From contig OZ014425.1 of NCBI GenBank assembly GCA_963965975.1, forward strand, positions 1,811,501 to 1,875,500: DNA of 64,000 bases, given 5' to 3'. The position numbers and the translations under genes are program-made. Source of the stretch: Xestospongia bergquistia (lineage: Eukaryota; Porifera; Demospongiae; Haplosclerida; Petrosiidae). The notes beneath the pieces were generated by a model. That model saw only the letters and a list, made by a program, of their open reading frames with translations. It did not search any database and was not told the DNA's origin. This document shows positions 1-12,500 of the stretch, in pieces (positions within the stretch are counted from its first letter, which is position 1; every line of letters begins with the position of its first letter).

Positions 1-194
1 TTAAGCAAGTTAACTGTGTATAAAAGACCTGCTCTGGTCATTGTCAACAACCATGATGAATTTAAATTTAAGTATTTATTGTAGTTTGTTAAATCTTGCT
101 GCTGACAGATATGTGAGTGTTAGTTAGATCACTGTGATACTGGTTATGATAGTAGTGACTTTAATGATTTTAATGGTGTTTTGTATTCATTTAG

Positions 195-393
195 AATCTT
201 GATGAATTAATCAAGTTATGCTGTTCAAAGTCATGGTCTGAGAGAAAAGATGGTATTGCTCAACTTCACCTCTTGTTGGAAAGTGATCGAGATTTATCGT
301 AAGAAGATAATCTTAAGTTAAATGACTTCTCTCTGTCTGTCTGTCTGTCTGTCTCTCTCTTTGTCTCTCTCTGTCTCTGTCTCTGTCTGTCTA

Positions 394-438
<45 letters not shown>

Positions 439-3194
439 GTGTGTCTCTCTCTGTCTCTCTCTCTCTCTGTAGTCATTCTGACATGATGCGTGTAAAAGAT
501 GTCTTTAAACGAATGTTTTCAGAACCTCATGCAAAAGTTGGTGACACTGTACTCTTTCATGTACACAGAATGTTAACAGATATACTTAAAATATTAATGT
601 GTTTACAATCACTGCAGACTGTATAGAACTCCATATGTTTTAGTTGTTGAGAATGTTCAGTATTCATTCATCTATCCAGCTGTTTATATATTTTCCTTAC
701 ATGCTAAATATTCCTCTAATTATTTATCCATTTTTATAACCTGTGTGTCCATTCTTTTAATCTGTATGTCCATCTCTTCATTCAGGTATATGGAATGTTT
801 CTAGAAACTCTATCTCGTTTTATTGAGGAACATCAAGAATATCTTGATGACTGGCTCTTTCTTCTTCTTTTACGATTATTACACAAACAAGGCACTGATA
901 TGCTCAAATCAGTTCAATTCAAGTTACAGTTAGTATTAGAACATGTGAGGTAAGACATCTACTAGTAATTGTATGGTAGTAAATTGTAGTAGTTTAAATG
1001 TCATGAAATGTCTACTATAAAATGTGTTGTCTGCCAAATGTAATTGGCTGGTTTCAAACTGATGTCTTGTGATATGAAATTAATGTCCTCTTAATTGTAT
1101 TTGTGGTGAGTAAATTTTACTATATTATTTTCCAGTAATGATACTAATATACATATGCTACTTACTGGTTTGTCAATTAGTAAGACAATAATCCTTGTTT
1201 CTTATTATTAAGGGTATGGTTTATTAATTTAATTGATATTCCTTTGTGTATGTTCTGAAAGTCTTTATTATTACAGACGTCACTTTGACGTGTCTCAACA
1301 GTTCAGTGTTTTATGTCGTATTCTTAATGATCAAACACAACCAATGAACAACAAAGTCAAACATGCTTGGTTAGAATATGTACATGAATTACTTCCTTTA
1401 ATGGATCGTGATGACTTTAAGGATACCTCAGGTATATATCATTTAAAATCATTGAAAATCACCATAGTTACTTTTAATTACTTCAATTCTTTAGAGATTC
1501 GTCAAGCATTCACTAAATTACTTGTTATGGTTGGAGAACCCAAAAGTGCTGAGATTCGTAAAGCTACACAAAATGTTATAACTGGTCTCTTTGATTTAAA
1601 TGCAGTAGTTTTTAGTTTACTGCAAAGAGGAGTCCCTCGTAATGTACAGGAATATGTTGAACGCATTATTAAAGGATATATGCAAGAGAATTCTAGTGAA
1701 GATGAAGACTGTCTCTCTCCTACCAGCAAAAACCCCTGTCTCTCTCCTACCAGCAAGACCCCTGTTGCTTCAAGAACACCTCAATCTCGTTTCTCTAAAA
1801 GTAAAGTCACACAGTCATTATCTCGTAGTCGTTTACCTATTCCTTTTGTGCGAGCAACACCTTCTGGTGGTAGAGCTACACCCTCTAGAATCCCTCGTCC
1901 ATCCAGTAGACAAGTTGGACTCCGTCCAAGAGCTAGAAGTGTTGATCCAGATCGTATGTTGGCTACCTACCAGGTACAATCAAAACCTCGTGATCGTTAT
2001 CAACGTCCTACTTCATCTCAATCAGAATACATTGGTTCATCATTACATGGAGGGGGATTCTCTAATGGTATTCAAAACCCTGTCATGCCACGACCACCTT
2101 CAACTCATAGTTTTATGTTGGATCATTTTATTTCAACATTACCTAACATAGATTTTGGATCATCTTACCCAGATGGTAAGTCACATGACATATAAATGGC
2201 AATATTTTATGGTAATTATTTTAGGTGAACCACGAGATCAAGTGGCTTTATTGTTAAAGGAAATTAAAAATGCCAGCAAGTGAGTTTGTGAAATATTGGA
2301 AAACCTGAATTTAGTGTATTTAATTTATAGTCCCAAATTACGTACAACAGCTCTACAAACAATATTATCTCTTGCTCGAGCTTATGAAAATAACAATTGG
2401 AAAGATCATATCACAGAAGCTTTAACTGTGTTTATTCATTGTCTTCAGGTAAGTAGTACTACCATCATTATAACTACATCCCTTTCAAGGACACAGATGG
2501 GCTTGTAAGAAAAAATGCACTGCGTGTTCTTCGTGAGCTCATAAAGGCACGTCCTCCTGGAATCACTCAGTTCACAGAACAACTGACAAAACAATCATTA
2601 GAGACCTTTAAAGATACTGACTGCAATGTGAGTCAGGCTGCAGAAGATCTCTTCAGTCCTTTAGCTGGTGCTCTCCCTCCTCAATGTGTACTTGATATCT
2701 TAACACCCATTGTGTCTCAAGGAGCAGATACTTCATCACTGGGAGCTCTTAAACTGATCTCTAAGGTAATGGACAATAGGAACAAAGCCATTATAAGAAT
2801 TATTGTACTTATTATTTATATAGGTGGTGAGCCATGCTGATGAGAATATGATAACTTCTAAATTAAATGAACTGGTACCTGGTATTGTCAAGGTATGATA
2901 CATTGTGTATTTTAATGTGCCTCATTTAATTTGTCTTATTTTGTTAGGGATATAGCAATGAAGAGAGCAGTGTTCGCAGACAATGTGTATACTGTTTAGT
3001 TGAAATTCATGGAGTCATTGGTGAGAAATTGAGACCACATTTAACAACTCTGTCATCTTCACAGGTAATGATGACACCTTGTCTATGTCATTGTCTCTTT
3101 CTTTTTCTCTCACAAACTCACACACACTTGCTTCCAGACTAAGTTACTTAATCTCTATATAAAAAGACATAATACAGTCACTACTAAAAAGTGA
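195..3194 (+). CDS. CLASP: CLASP microtubule plus-end protein, 3' part (partial)
   Basis: Exons by hand: 195-298, 473-536, 786-949, 1277-1431, 1495-2175, 2225-2279, 2331-2448, 2490-2765, 2824-2892, 2948-3064, 3138-3194 (stop TGA). All junctions are GT/AG and phase-consistent. The product shows a TOG-type HEAT array (LDELIKLCCSKSWSERKDG, then DWLFLLLLRLLHKQG), a Ser/Arg/Pro-rich basic linker (exon 5, with SRLP and SRIPRPSSR, the SxIP-like motif type that recruits EB1), and a second TOG-like array (VRKNALRVLRELIKARP) ending in LLNLYIKR, as in animal CLASPs. CLASPs bind tubulin through TOG domains and stabilise microtubules at plus ends and kinetochores. The N-terminal TOG domains lie upstream of the window. 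The 1495-2175 exon joins linker and TOG parts. Identity is confident; the donor of the second exon (GTTGGT at 537) was chosen because it restores the family reading KVYGMFLETL. Confidence 0.93.
330..470. repeat. TCTG/TCTC microsatellite in CLASP intron
   Basis: A pyrimidine-rich run of TCTG and TCTC units fills the intron between the first two visible CLASP exons and ends right at the acceptor (TCTGTAG, 466-472), so it also acts as the polypyrimidine tract. Confidence 0.9.
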
Positions 3195-3536
3195 CTCCTC
3201 CTATCCAAACAATAGCCACATACCTCTCTCATACTAATTCTTTTCTAGAAACAAGTTCATAGTTATCATCTCTCTTGATCTAAATAACTTCATATACAGC
3301 TAGTGCCAACTTCATTTATCGAATCATTCTTGTGACATAAAACTTATATTTTAAGGAAAAAATACAAAAATTTGTACAAAATTATTTCAAAGAATTTAAT
3401 ATAATTGATAATCACGCCATCTATTTTTAAAACTTATGATCTAAAATGAAATTTTGAAGGAACAAAAAAGTAGCAAATATATCTCTACATAATCCTAGTA
3501 ATTCTAAAGTACACAAATCAAAGGATTAGTTCAATT
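3195..3536. other. Convergent 3' end region between CLASP and the giant gene
   Basis: Only 342 bp separate two convergent stop codons, so both 3' UTRs lie here and may overlap. For the minus-strand gene an ATTAAA-type poly(A) signal is readable at 3395-3400. No clear AATAAA is seen for CLASP. No other gene is visible. Confidence 0.6.
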
Positions 3537-6500
3537 TTATGGAGTACCAATTGCACATGTAATTTTACAGTCAAATTTACCACAATCACAGAAGGCATCT
3601 ACACTTCCTTTGAACGAAATGTGGTGTCCCAAATGGCAAGTTTGCATACACTGATAACAACAGCCAGCTCTTGGATTAGTAAAGCAAGAGTGACAAAAGT
3701 AAAAAGGTTGCCTTAGATATTGATTTCCAGTGAAGTAGTTGGTACATACTTTGGTCTGGTGAGAACTAATGCCACAATGACAGATAAAATCTTCAGCATC
3801 ATGATGAGCGACTAATTCATGTCCAGAATGGCATTCATTAGCACATACTTCACAACAACCAATTCTTGATTCTTTACCCCAGCAGGACAGGCACTCGTAC
3901 CATTTCTGATTCCTGGCAGCACTTCCATATTGATCATATGTGCATTTCGGTCCAATCTTACAAGATATGTCACAGCACTCTAAGCCACAGTCACAAAATG
4001 CATTTCTGATTCCACTGTCTTCTATATCATGACCTCTGTGACAATTTTCGACACAGGCTCTGCAACATCCCTTGTTACTCTCAGTAAAACAGGTATGACA
4101 TTGATAGAGTGGCTGGTCAACATATTTTTTCTTTGTTGTTGTATAGGTACATATAGCATCAATCCTGTAGTTTGGTGTTACTTTGTGACTGCTAGCACCA
4201 CAGTCACAGAAGAAGTCTCCTGATTCATGAGACACTAAATTATGTCCTGAATGACATTCTTCAGCACATACTACACAGCATCCATAACCTGATCCTTCAT
4301 CCCAACAGGACAGGCATTCGTACCATTTCTGATTTATGAAAACACTCCCATATTGATCATATGTGCATTTCGATCCGATCTTACAATGTATGGCGCAGTA
4401 CTCTAAGCCACAGTCACAGAATGTTTTTATTATTCCACTTTCTTTTATATTGTGACCTCTGTGACAATTCTCAACACAAGCTCTGCAACATCCCTTGTTA
4501 CTCTCAGTAAAACAGGTGTGACATCGATAGAACAGCTGGTCAACACATTCTATCTTTGTTGTAGTGTAGGTACATATAGCATCAACATTGTACATTGGTA
4601 TTACTTTGTGACTGTTAGCACCACAGTCACAAGAGAAATCTCCTGATTTATGAGACACTAAATTATGCCCTAAATGGCATTCTTCAGCACATACTACACA
4701 GCACCTATAACCTGATTCTTCATCCCAACAAGACAGGCATTCATACCATTTCTGATTCCTAGCATTACTGCCATATTGATCATATGTGCATTTGGACCCA
4801 ATCCTACAAGGCAGGTCACAGCACTCTAAGCCACAGTCACAGAATGCATGAGTTATTCCACCGTATTCCATATTGTGACCTCTATGACATTTCTCAACAC
4901 AGGCACTGCAACATCCATTGTTACTCTCAGTGAAACAGGTGTGACATCGAAAGAATGGCTGTTTAACATATTCCTTTTTTGTAATTGTATAGGTACATAC
5001 ACTTTTCTTTGGTGTTACTATGTGATTGTTAGCACCACAGTCACAGAAGAAATCTCCTGACTCATGAGACACTAAATTATGTCCTGAATGGCATTCTTCA
5101 GCACATACTACACAACACCCATAACCTGATTCTTCATTAATATCCCAGCAGGACAGGCATTCATACCATTTCTGATTTTTGGCAGATCTTACATATTGAT
5201 CATAAGTGCATTTGGATCCAATCTTACAAGGTATGTCACAGCATAGTAGGCCACAGTCACAGAATGCATTTTTTATTCCGCTGTCTTTTATATTATGACC
5301 TTTGTGACAATGCTCAACACAGGCACTGCAACATCCTTTGTTACTCCCAGTGAAACAGGTGTAGCATCGATAAAATGGCTGATCAATACTTTCTTTCTTT
5401 GTTGTAGTATATGTACAGACAACATTATCAACAGTAAATGACTTTTCATTGTTTTTCTTAAGAGCTACTTTGTGTCTGTTATCACCACAGGTGCAGACAA
5501 AATCTTTTGACGTGTGAGACACTAAATTATGTCCTGAATGGCATTCTTCAGCACATACTACACAGCACCCATAACCTGATTCTTCATCCCAGCAGGACAG
5601 GCATTCATACCATTTCTGATTCATGGAAGCACTCCCATATTGATCATAGGTACACTTAGATCCAAACTTACAAGGTATGGCACAGTACTGTAGGCCACAG
5701 TCACAGAATGCACTGGATATTCCACTGTATTCCACATTGTGACCTATGTGACATTTCTCTATACATGGAGTACAACAATGTGTGTTTTTGCAGGTATGGC
5801 ATTTGTAAATATGCTGTTTAATAATATTGGTCTTGACAGAACCATATGTACAAGCAGTGCCACTTGTTGCCATAGCACTCAGGTGAGATGCTGAATGATT
5901 GTTTAAACCACAGTCACATGAAAACTCTTTTGCTTCATTTAGTACTAGTTCATGTCCTGAGTGACACTCTTTAGCACAGAGCTTACAACAGCCAAAATCA
6001 GATGTATTTGGACAGCATGTTTGACATGAATACCATTCTTGTAACTTTAAGGTATTACCATATTGGTCATAAGTGCATTGCTTTGTTTTGTGGCTATTTT
6101 CACCACAGTCACAGATGAAATCTGTGGAATCAAGAGGCACTAAACTATGTCCCAAGTGGCATTCATTAGCACATGTTTCACAACAGCTAAATTCAGATTC
6201 CTCTCCCCTGCATGTGTAACATTCAAATCCTCTCATTTTGGACATGTTAGAATGTTCATCATGTTCATCAAAAGAACATTTATGACTAATTTTACAGTTA
6301 CTTTCACATTCTTTGAGACCACAGTCACAAAAGTCATTAAAAATACCACAATACAGAATGTTATGGCTAATATGACAGTTTCGAATGCAGGAGACACAGC
6401 AACTTTCAGTAGAACAATCAACACAGCGATAGAATGGTTGCTTAACATGTTTTGTCTTCGTTAATGAATATGTACAAACTCCATCACAGGTCATTTTGTC

Positions 6501-9500
6501 TATGTAAGGAAAGAACAATCATGTATAATGATATATTATAGTATTGTTTCAAAATTAGTATATGACATACATGTACAATAAAACTTACCTTCTTTTGTGC
6601 TTTTCTTAATGATCTCAACTGATAATATTTCTAATTCTTCACTAAGTTGCTGCACAGATATCTCACTTGAAGAATATCCACAAAGAGCTTGTTGACTTAA
6701 AGCTTTAAAATCAAAAATTTGAATCTCCCCTGTTTCAACCTCTAATGCAACTTGATGTTCCCAAATCTTTTCTTGACATTTGTCTGGAGTTAAATTTGCA
6801 TATTCTACAATGTTTTTGTTTGTGCATTTTATGAATACGTTGAAAGAAGAGGCAGAGTGAAGCTTAGATTTGATCGATGCAAGATTAAGTTGAAGTTTCA
6901 TTCTGTTTTTATCCATAGAAAAATGATGGCTATAGACAGATATTGGTAAAGCAGGATCACTAACATCAACAAGTTCAACCTGGTATTGATAATCCTCTCT
7001 TTCTTCAAAAATTACTTGGATAGTGTTATCTTCTTTTTGGTAGTTCATCTCTGTTGCCAAGAACTCAATTTTAGTTTCTCTGCTAGGGCTAGAAATACAA
7101 TTAGGACCCATAGCAGTTATCTGGACAACGTACTCTCTTTTGTTAAGACTTTTCATGTCATTTTCACTCAAAAAGTATACTGAAGGTAAATAATCAGTGC
7201 ATTTGACAATACTATGAGGTGGACAGCAATCCTCAAGTAAGGCTAAAACATCTTTGTCATCAACAGTTATGATTTTTGTGAGAATTGGCACTTGGTTTGC
7301 CTTATTGGAGAACTCAATCTTGTATGCCTGTGAATGTGCGACTTGTGTCCAGATTACGATGAGAGTTCCAACTTCCAAAGAATAGAAAACATTCAATGCT
7401 TTTAGAGTTGGAAGTAGATTTATTTCATTGGAAAGTAAAGGATCACTATCCAGGGTGTTTTCATCGCCTTTTGCAATGACCATACTTTCAAGGCAGATTA
7501 GTTCTCGTACAAATTTTTTTCTTACTTGCTCAAGAGAAAATTTATGATAGAAAACAACTTCTTCACCATCTGCACACAGCTGGTAACTTGTTAGATCAAG
7601 AGAATGTTCCATTAGATACACTGGAGTCTTTCCTTCAGGAGTACATTTCAAAATTACAGACAACCCTGATTTAAAATTGTCAATAGATTTAAATGGTAAT
7701 GTCAACTTTGCTTCCAAATTTTCATTAAGTAAACATGACAATTTTGGAAGATGTTGCTGGTTGAATAACTGCATACATTCATGATGCTCACTACTAGTTC
7801 CTTCAGATGAAATGGAAAGAGCTCTTATTTGGTATGGACTTTGAAAGTCAGCAAGTGAATCAGGGAGTTTGAGAGAAAAGCCAATATTGTCATTATGAGA
7901 ATGGGATAGTAATTGACGGTTCAATACTCTTTTGGTTGTGTCTACTATTTCAACAAGGTATTCAGCAGCATTTTCAACTGTTTCAATCTCACCAGATATG
8001 CACTTTTCAAGACAATTGTTGTAAGGATGTAAAATTACAGGAGGATGAAGATCTTGGCAATGGTTAATCTCTTTGAAAAACTCACAGTGAAGTATCTTGC
8101 CAAGAAGGGTAATTTCTGTTCTCACAAGTTCAGTACCAGTACGTAAACGGAAACGACTCATTTGTTGTTCATCTGTTGGAATGATGTCTTTATTAAACTC
8201 AGGCTGGACAGTCATTCTAACACAGGCTTTAATGGAAACCTTAATAGAGATTGCCCTTGAAACCACTTTGGAGAAATTATTGTCTTTTATAATAAGTGGG
8301 TCTTTACTAGCACGCCTCCTTATATATTTGAGCTGTAGTTCGTTTTCAGTAATTTTGCCTTTAGAAACTACAGTAGCAATGATGGTAACTATGTAATCAA
8401 CTTTACCTTCTTCTTTCTCAGTGACTTCATCATCCATTTTCCAGCTTAACGAAATGTTATTGTTTGAGTCAAGTTTCATATCAAGTTCCCTTACAGTCAA
8501 TAGTTCAGATACTTCTTGCTGAGCTAGGTTGCTGATTTCATCTATATGAACTAGATCTCTCATCATTTGGTCTACCTCAGGAGTGACATCATTTCCATCA
8601 CAAGCAGAGCACATGTCCTTTATAAACTGCCCTATACCAATTACTGCAGCATATGGTCCAAACAATTCTGTAAATGGAGGTACTTTGTTTGAATGTTCAA
8701 TTGGTTCACACTCCCATTTTCCACTCTCCTTATCAAAATACAGCTTCCCTCCAATAATGCTAGCTGCAATACCATGATCACTCTCAACTTTAATACAATT
8801 AAAAATGCACCGAAAAAAGCTCCCAATAGCTTTCCCAGCTTTTACAACTTCTCTTGCCATCATTTTAGCATCTTCAATGACAGCTTTTCCAGCATCAACG
8901 ACACCTCTTACAGCACTTTTGATAATATTTCCAGGTATTTTTATAAGTTCATACCTGACCACATTCCACAGTGTTTCAAAAATTACAGCATAATTTTCTT
9001 TTGCAATTTTAAAAAGAAACTGTGACCAACTGTCTGCCAAAAACCCTGTTGGGATTCGTATGCGAATAGGAATTTCCAATGCTTCAATTTCAAATCCCAA
9101 GAACATTACCCCAAGTACAATAGTGAAGTTACATATCATCAGATATCTGTCTGGATCTGGATTCTCATCAGTACTAAATCTTACTTTAACTGTAGGAGTT
9201 GGCTTTAGACTTTTGACAAGCCTATATAAGAGTATAGCATATTTTTTAATACAACCCAGGAATTCACCAAACAATTCAAAAGGATCAAGTCCAAGTTCTA
9301 ACTTTACAATTCGAAAGTCCTTTTTTCTCCATCTTACAGTAATTGATGGCTGAAAGAAGTTTACAAGACAAAGTTTTGGAGAACCTTCGAAGTAAGTTCG
9401 TCCACGGCGACCACGTTCTTTCTTCTTGATCATTGACAGTGTACCCTGCAAAAATTGCCATCCAAAGAGCTCTATACCAACTTCAAATCTGGTGCATCCT

Positions 9501-12500
9501 TTCTCGTGGACTATTGCTGGTCCATTTTGAAACTCAAGATCTGTAAACTTCACAAAAGCAACTTTTATTTTTTCACATGCATATCCTTTCATCCACTCTA
9601 GCTTACGCTTCTTACTAAAATGAGCATGGACTGAGAATTCTTTGTCTAAAAAGAAAATAGAAGCTGTTAAGTTAAGGTCATATCCCTCTTTATAATTTTC
9701 TCCTGAATCAGTGAAACTTTTTGAAGCAAAATAAAGTGTGCCCCCTTTCTTTAAAACAAGATCAAGTGATTCCAGATCTTCTGATTCTATGTTAACAGCT
9801 TTTAGAAGACTACATACAGATATTTCTTCAGATAATGTTATTTTCAAAAGTGTTAGTTTTGTAGCTTCAAAATGTAGTAGACAATTAAAGCAGATGTTTG
9901 CTTTTAAGTCAAGTAGTCCTGTAATTTTGACTTCTGGTTTCTTTTTTTTCTTTAAGATTCCTTCAACTTTAAGGTTTCTTACAGTTCCTTTGATCTTCTT
10001 CAATCCATGTATAGAATCACTTTCAAATCCTTTAGCTGTAAGAGTTGCTGCATCATTCTGTATATTAAGTTCTGCATCAACACAAAGTCTGCCGTTACCT
10101 ACTGCTATTGAGACCTTCCCTTTTGCCAACAAATGTTGTTTCCCTTTTTCCCATGTATAGCGAAACATGAGATTGCTCACTTTAATTTCATCGTTTTCTG
10201 TCAACAACCATTCTGACAGATGGCCACAGAATATCAACTTTGGTCTTGCATTCTTCAAGTTTCCTTTGCTGATACAAACACCTATTTGTATCTCATTCAG
10301 AGATGAAGTGTCAGTGATTTCTTTCAATCCATAGAAAAAGCTTTTTTCAGAGAAGGAAAGAGCTCCCATTAGAATTACACCTGAACCTTCTATAGATGAC
10401 TTCTCTAGTAAATCTAAATGAGAAGATGAATATAAATTGAGAGAAGGTAGAGATGTGTTGTCTTTATGGCTTTCTAAAGTTGCTTGAAAGATGTCGGTAA
10501 TTTTATTATTCAGAGTTTTAAGTGAACTCTCAGGGAGAGAATAAACAAGAAGTTCTGCTGACTTAATTTGTATTAAGTTGTCAATTTCAGAGAACATGCC
10601 AGCATCTGACAGACTTGAGAACTTAAAATTCTTAACTTGAACAGATAAGACAAAGTTTGGATCTTTATTTATTCCCCTTTCAATGAACATATTTACTGAT
10701 CCCAAGCCCTCAATACTACCATCTATCAACATACAAGGCTTTGACATGTTGAAAGCTACTTTGGCTGATGTTAGGGATAACGTACGTATGTTGGTAGGTG
10801 CAAGATCAGTAAACTCAGTGTTACTTTTTTGGCCAAATTTTGCAGCACTGGAAAGAGGTAGATTAGATTTTAGTGTTCCAATAATAACACTTTCTTCTGA
10901 AATGTACATTGCACCCTTTATCTCAAAGCTATTGAAGGAAACTGAACAACTTAAGTAAAGGGACTGATAATCTTTTCCCCATATGTACTGGGCAACAGCT
11001 TTGTTGATGTGGATGTCTTCAGCAAGAGAAAAGTCAGCAACATCACCATATAATTCAAGTTTTGGTGTTTTTTTGTTTTTCTCTTTGGAGACAGTAATTC
11101 CAAATTTTATGTCAATCAATGGAGTCCCTGTTATCTTTTGTAATTTACTAAGAGGACTACCTTTCATAATATCAATGTGACAAAATAAAATAAAACCAAA
11201 TGAATCTGAAGGAAGTGAAACTTTGGCGTCTGCAAAAGTATTTAAGGATGGAAGGTTTGATAAATCAGGGAAAGAATTTGAAATTTGTTTGATAACACCC
11301 TTAGCAGATGAGTTCTGTAAGCAATACATTAACATTTCTGCAGATTTTATTTTTAGAAAATTGTCTACTTGTGTAAGAGTGTCACTTAGACTTGAAAATT
11401 GAAATCCTTTATCAAGTGACATAGACAATGCAAACCCTTTTCTATTAAGGTCAATGAACAAACCACCACTTCCTAAATTAGTAACACAACCTTCCACAAA
11501 TACAGTAGACTTTGTTGTGTTCATCAGAACTGAAGCAGACTCAAATGAAAATCCACCTTTATCAAACAAATTAAATGCATCTTTATCAATGAGAGCATCA
11601 GTTACGGTAGTCAAATTAACATGTGAAGTGATATGACCATTAAAGAAAGAATCACACTCACTGTCAGATAGTAACATTGTTCCTTCTGCAGTCACTCCAA
11701 TCTCTTCAAAGGACACACTAAAGTAGAGATTTAAGGTAACATCTGACTCTTTTTGGCTGTAGTTGAATATGGCCTTTTCAACAGTAATTGAACCAAGGGA
11801 CAGATCCAAGACTTCACCACAGATTTCCATAGTTATCTCTTTTTCACCACTACTCACCCACATACCAACATCAATGGTGTCACTAGACTGACTAACATCA
11901 GACAGTCGTTTCAGGAGGCCACTTTCAGTCTTCAGCAGGACTTCACCAATGAATAGGAGGCCAGAACATTCTTTCGAAACATCAGTTGTCATATGTTTTG
12001 GCATTGTAAGACCTAAGAAGGCCCTCAAAGACACAACTTGCCTGTCTTTGCTAACAGAATGAGACTTGTGTGTTTCTATTGCACTAGAGAAGAGATTGGT
12101 CAGTATTTCCTCAATTTGGTTGAAGGAAGTGTTTGGAAGAGAGAATGCTAGGAGATGAGCATACTTTATATCTAAAAGCTTGTCGATTTCTGAGAGATTA
12201 TTAGAGAGGTGTTCAAATAGAAAATTCTCCTCGAGTTGAATTGAAATTGCATATCCTGCTTTGCTTTTGTCTCCTCTCTCATAGAAGAGATTTCCCAATC
12301 CTAGATTGGAGATTTTGCCTTCCACCAACAAACATTCTTTTGTAATGTTAAATGCCATTGATACTTCCAAGGCTGCCCCAAAGGACATGCTGTGTTGAGG
12401 AGTGAGTTTTACCAACTCCTGATGTGAAATTGTGCCAACAATGCTAGAGAGATTAAGATCAGTTGAAAGCTTCCCAATCATAATAGAGTCTTGATCTTTG

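Noticed and set aside
1502..1756. Antisense and shifted frames over the CLASP exon 5 (also 1642-2151)
   Set aside because: Shadows of the CLASP coding frame.
3537..6518. Cys-rich frame as a stand-alone metallothionein or EGF-type secreted protein
   Set aside because: The apparent start codon lies in an intron end; the acceptor at 6499 joins it to the upstream 9-kb exon, and the Cys/His pattern is UBR-box, not EGF.
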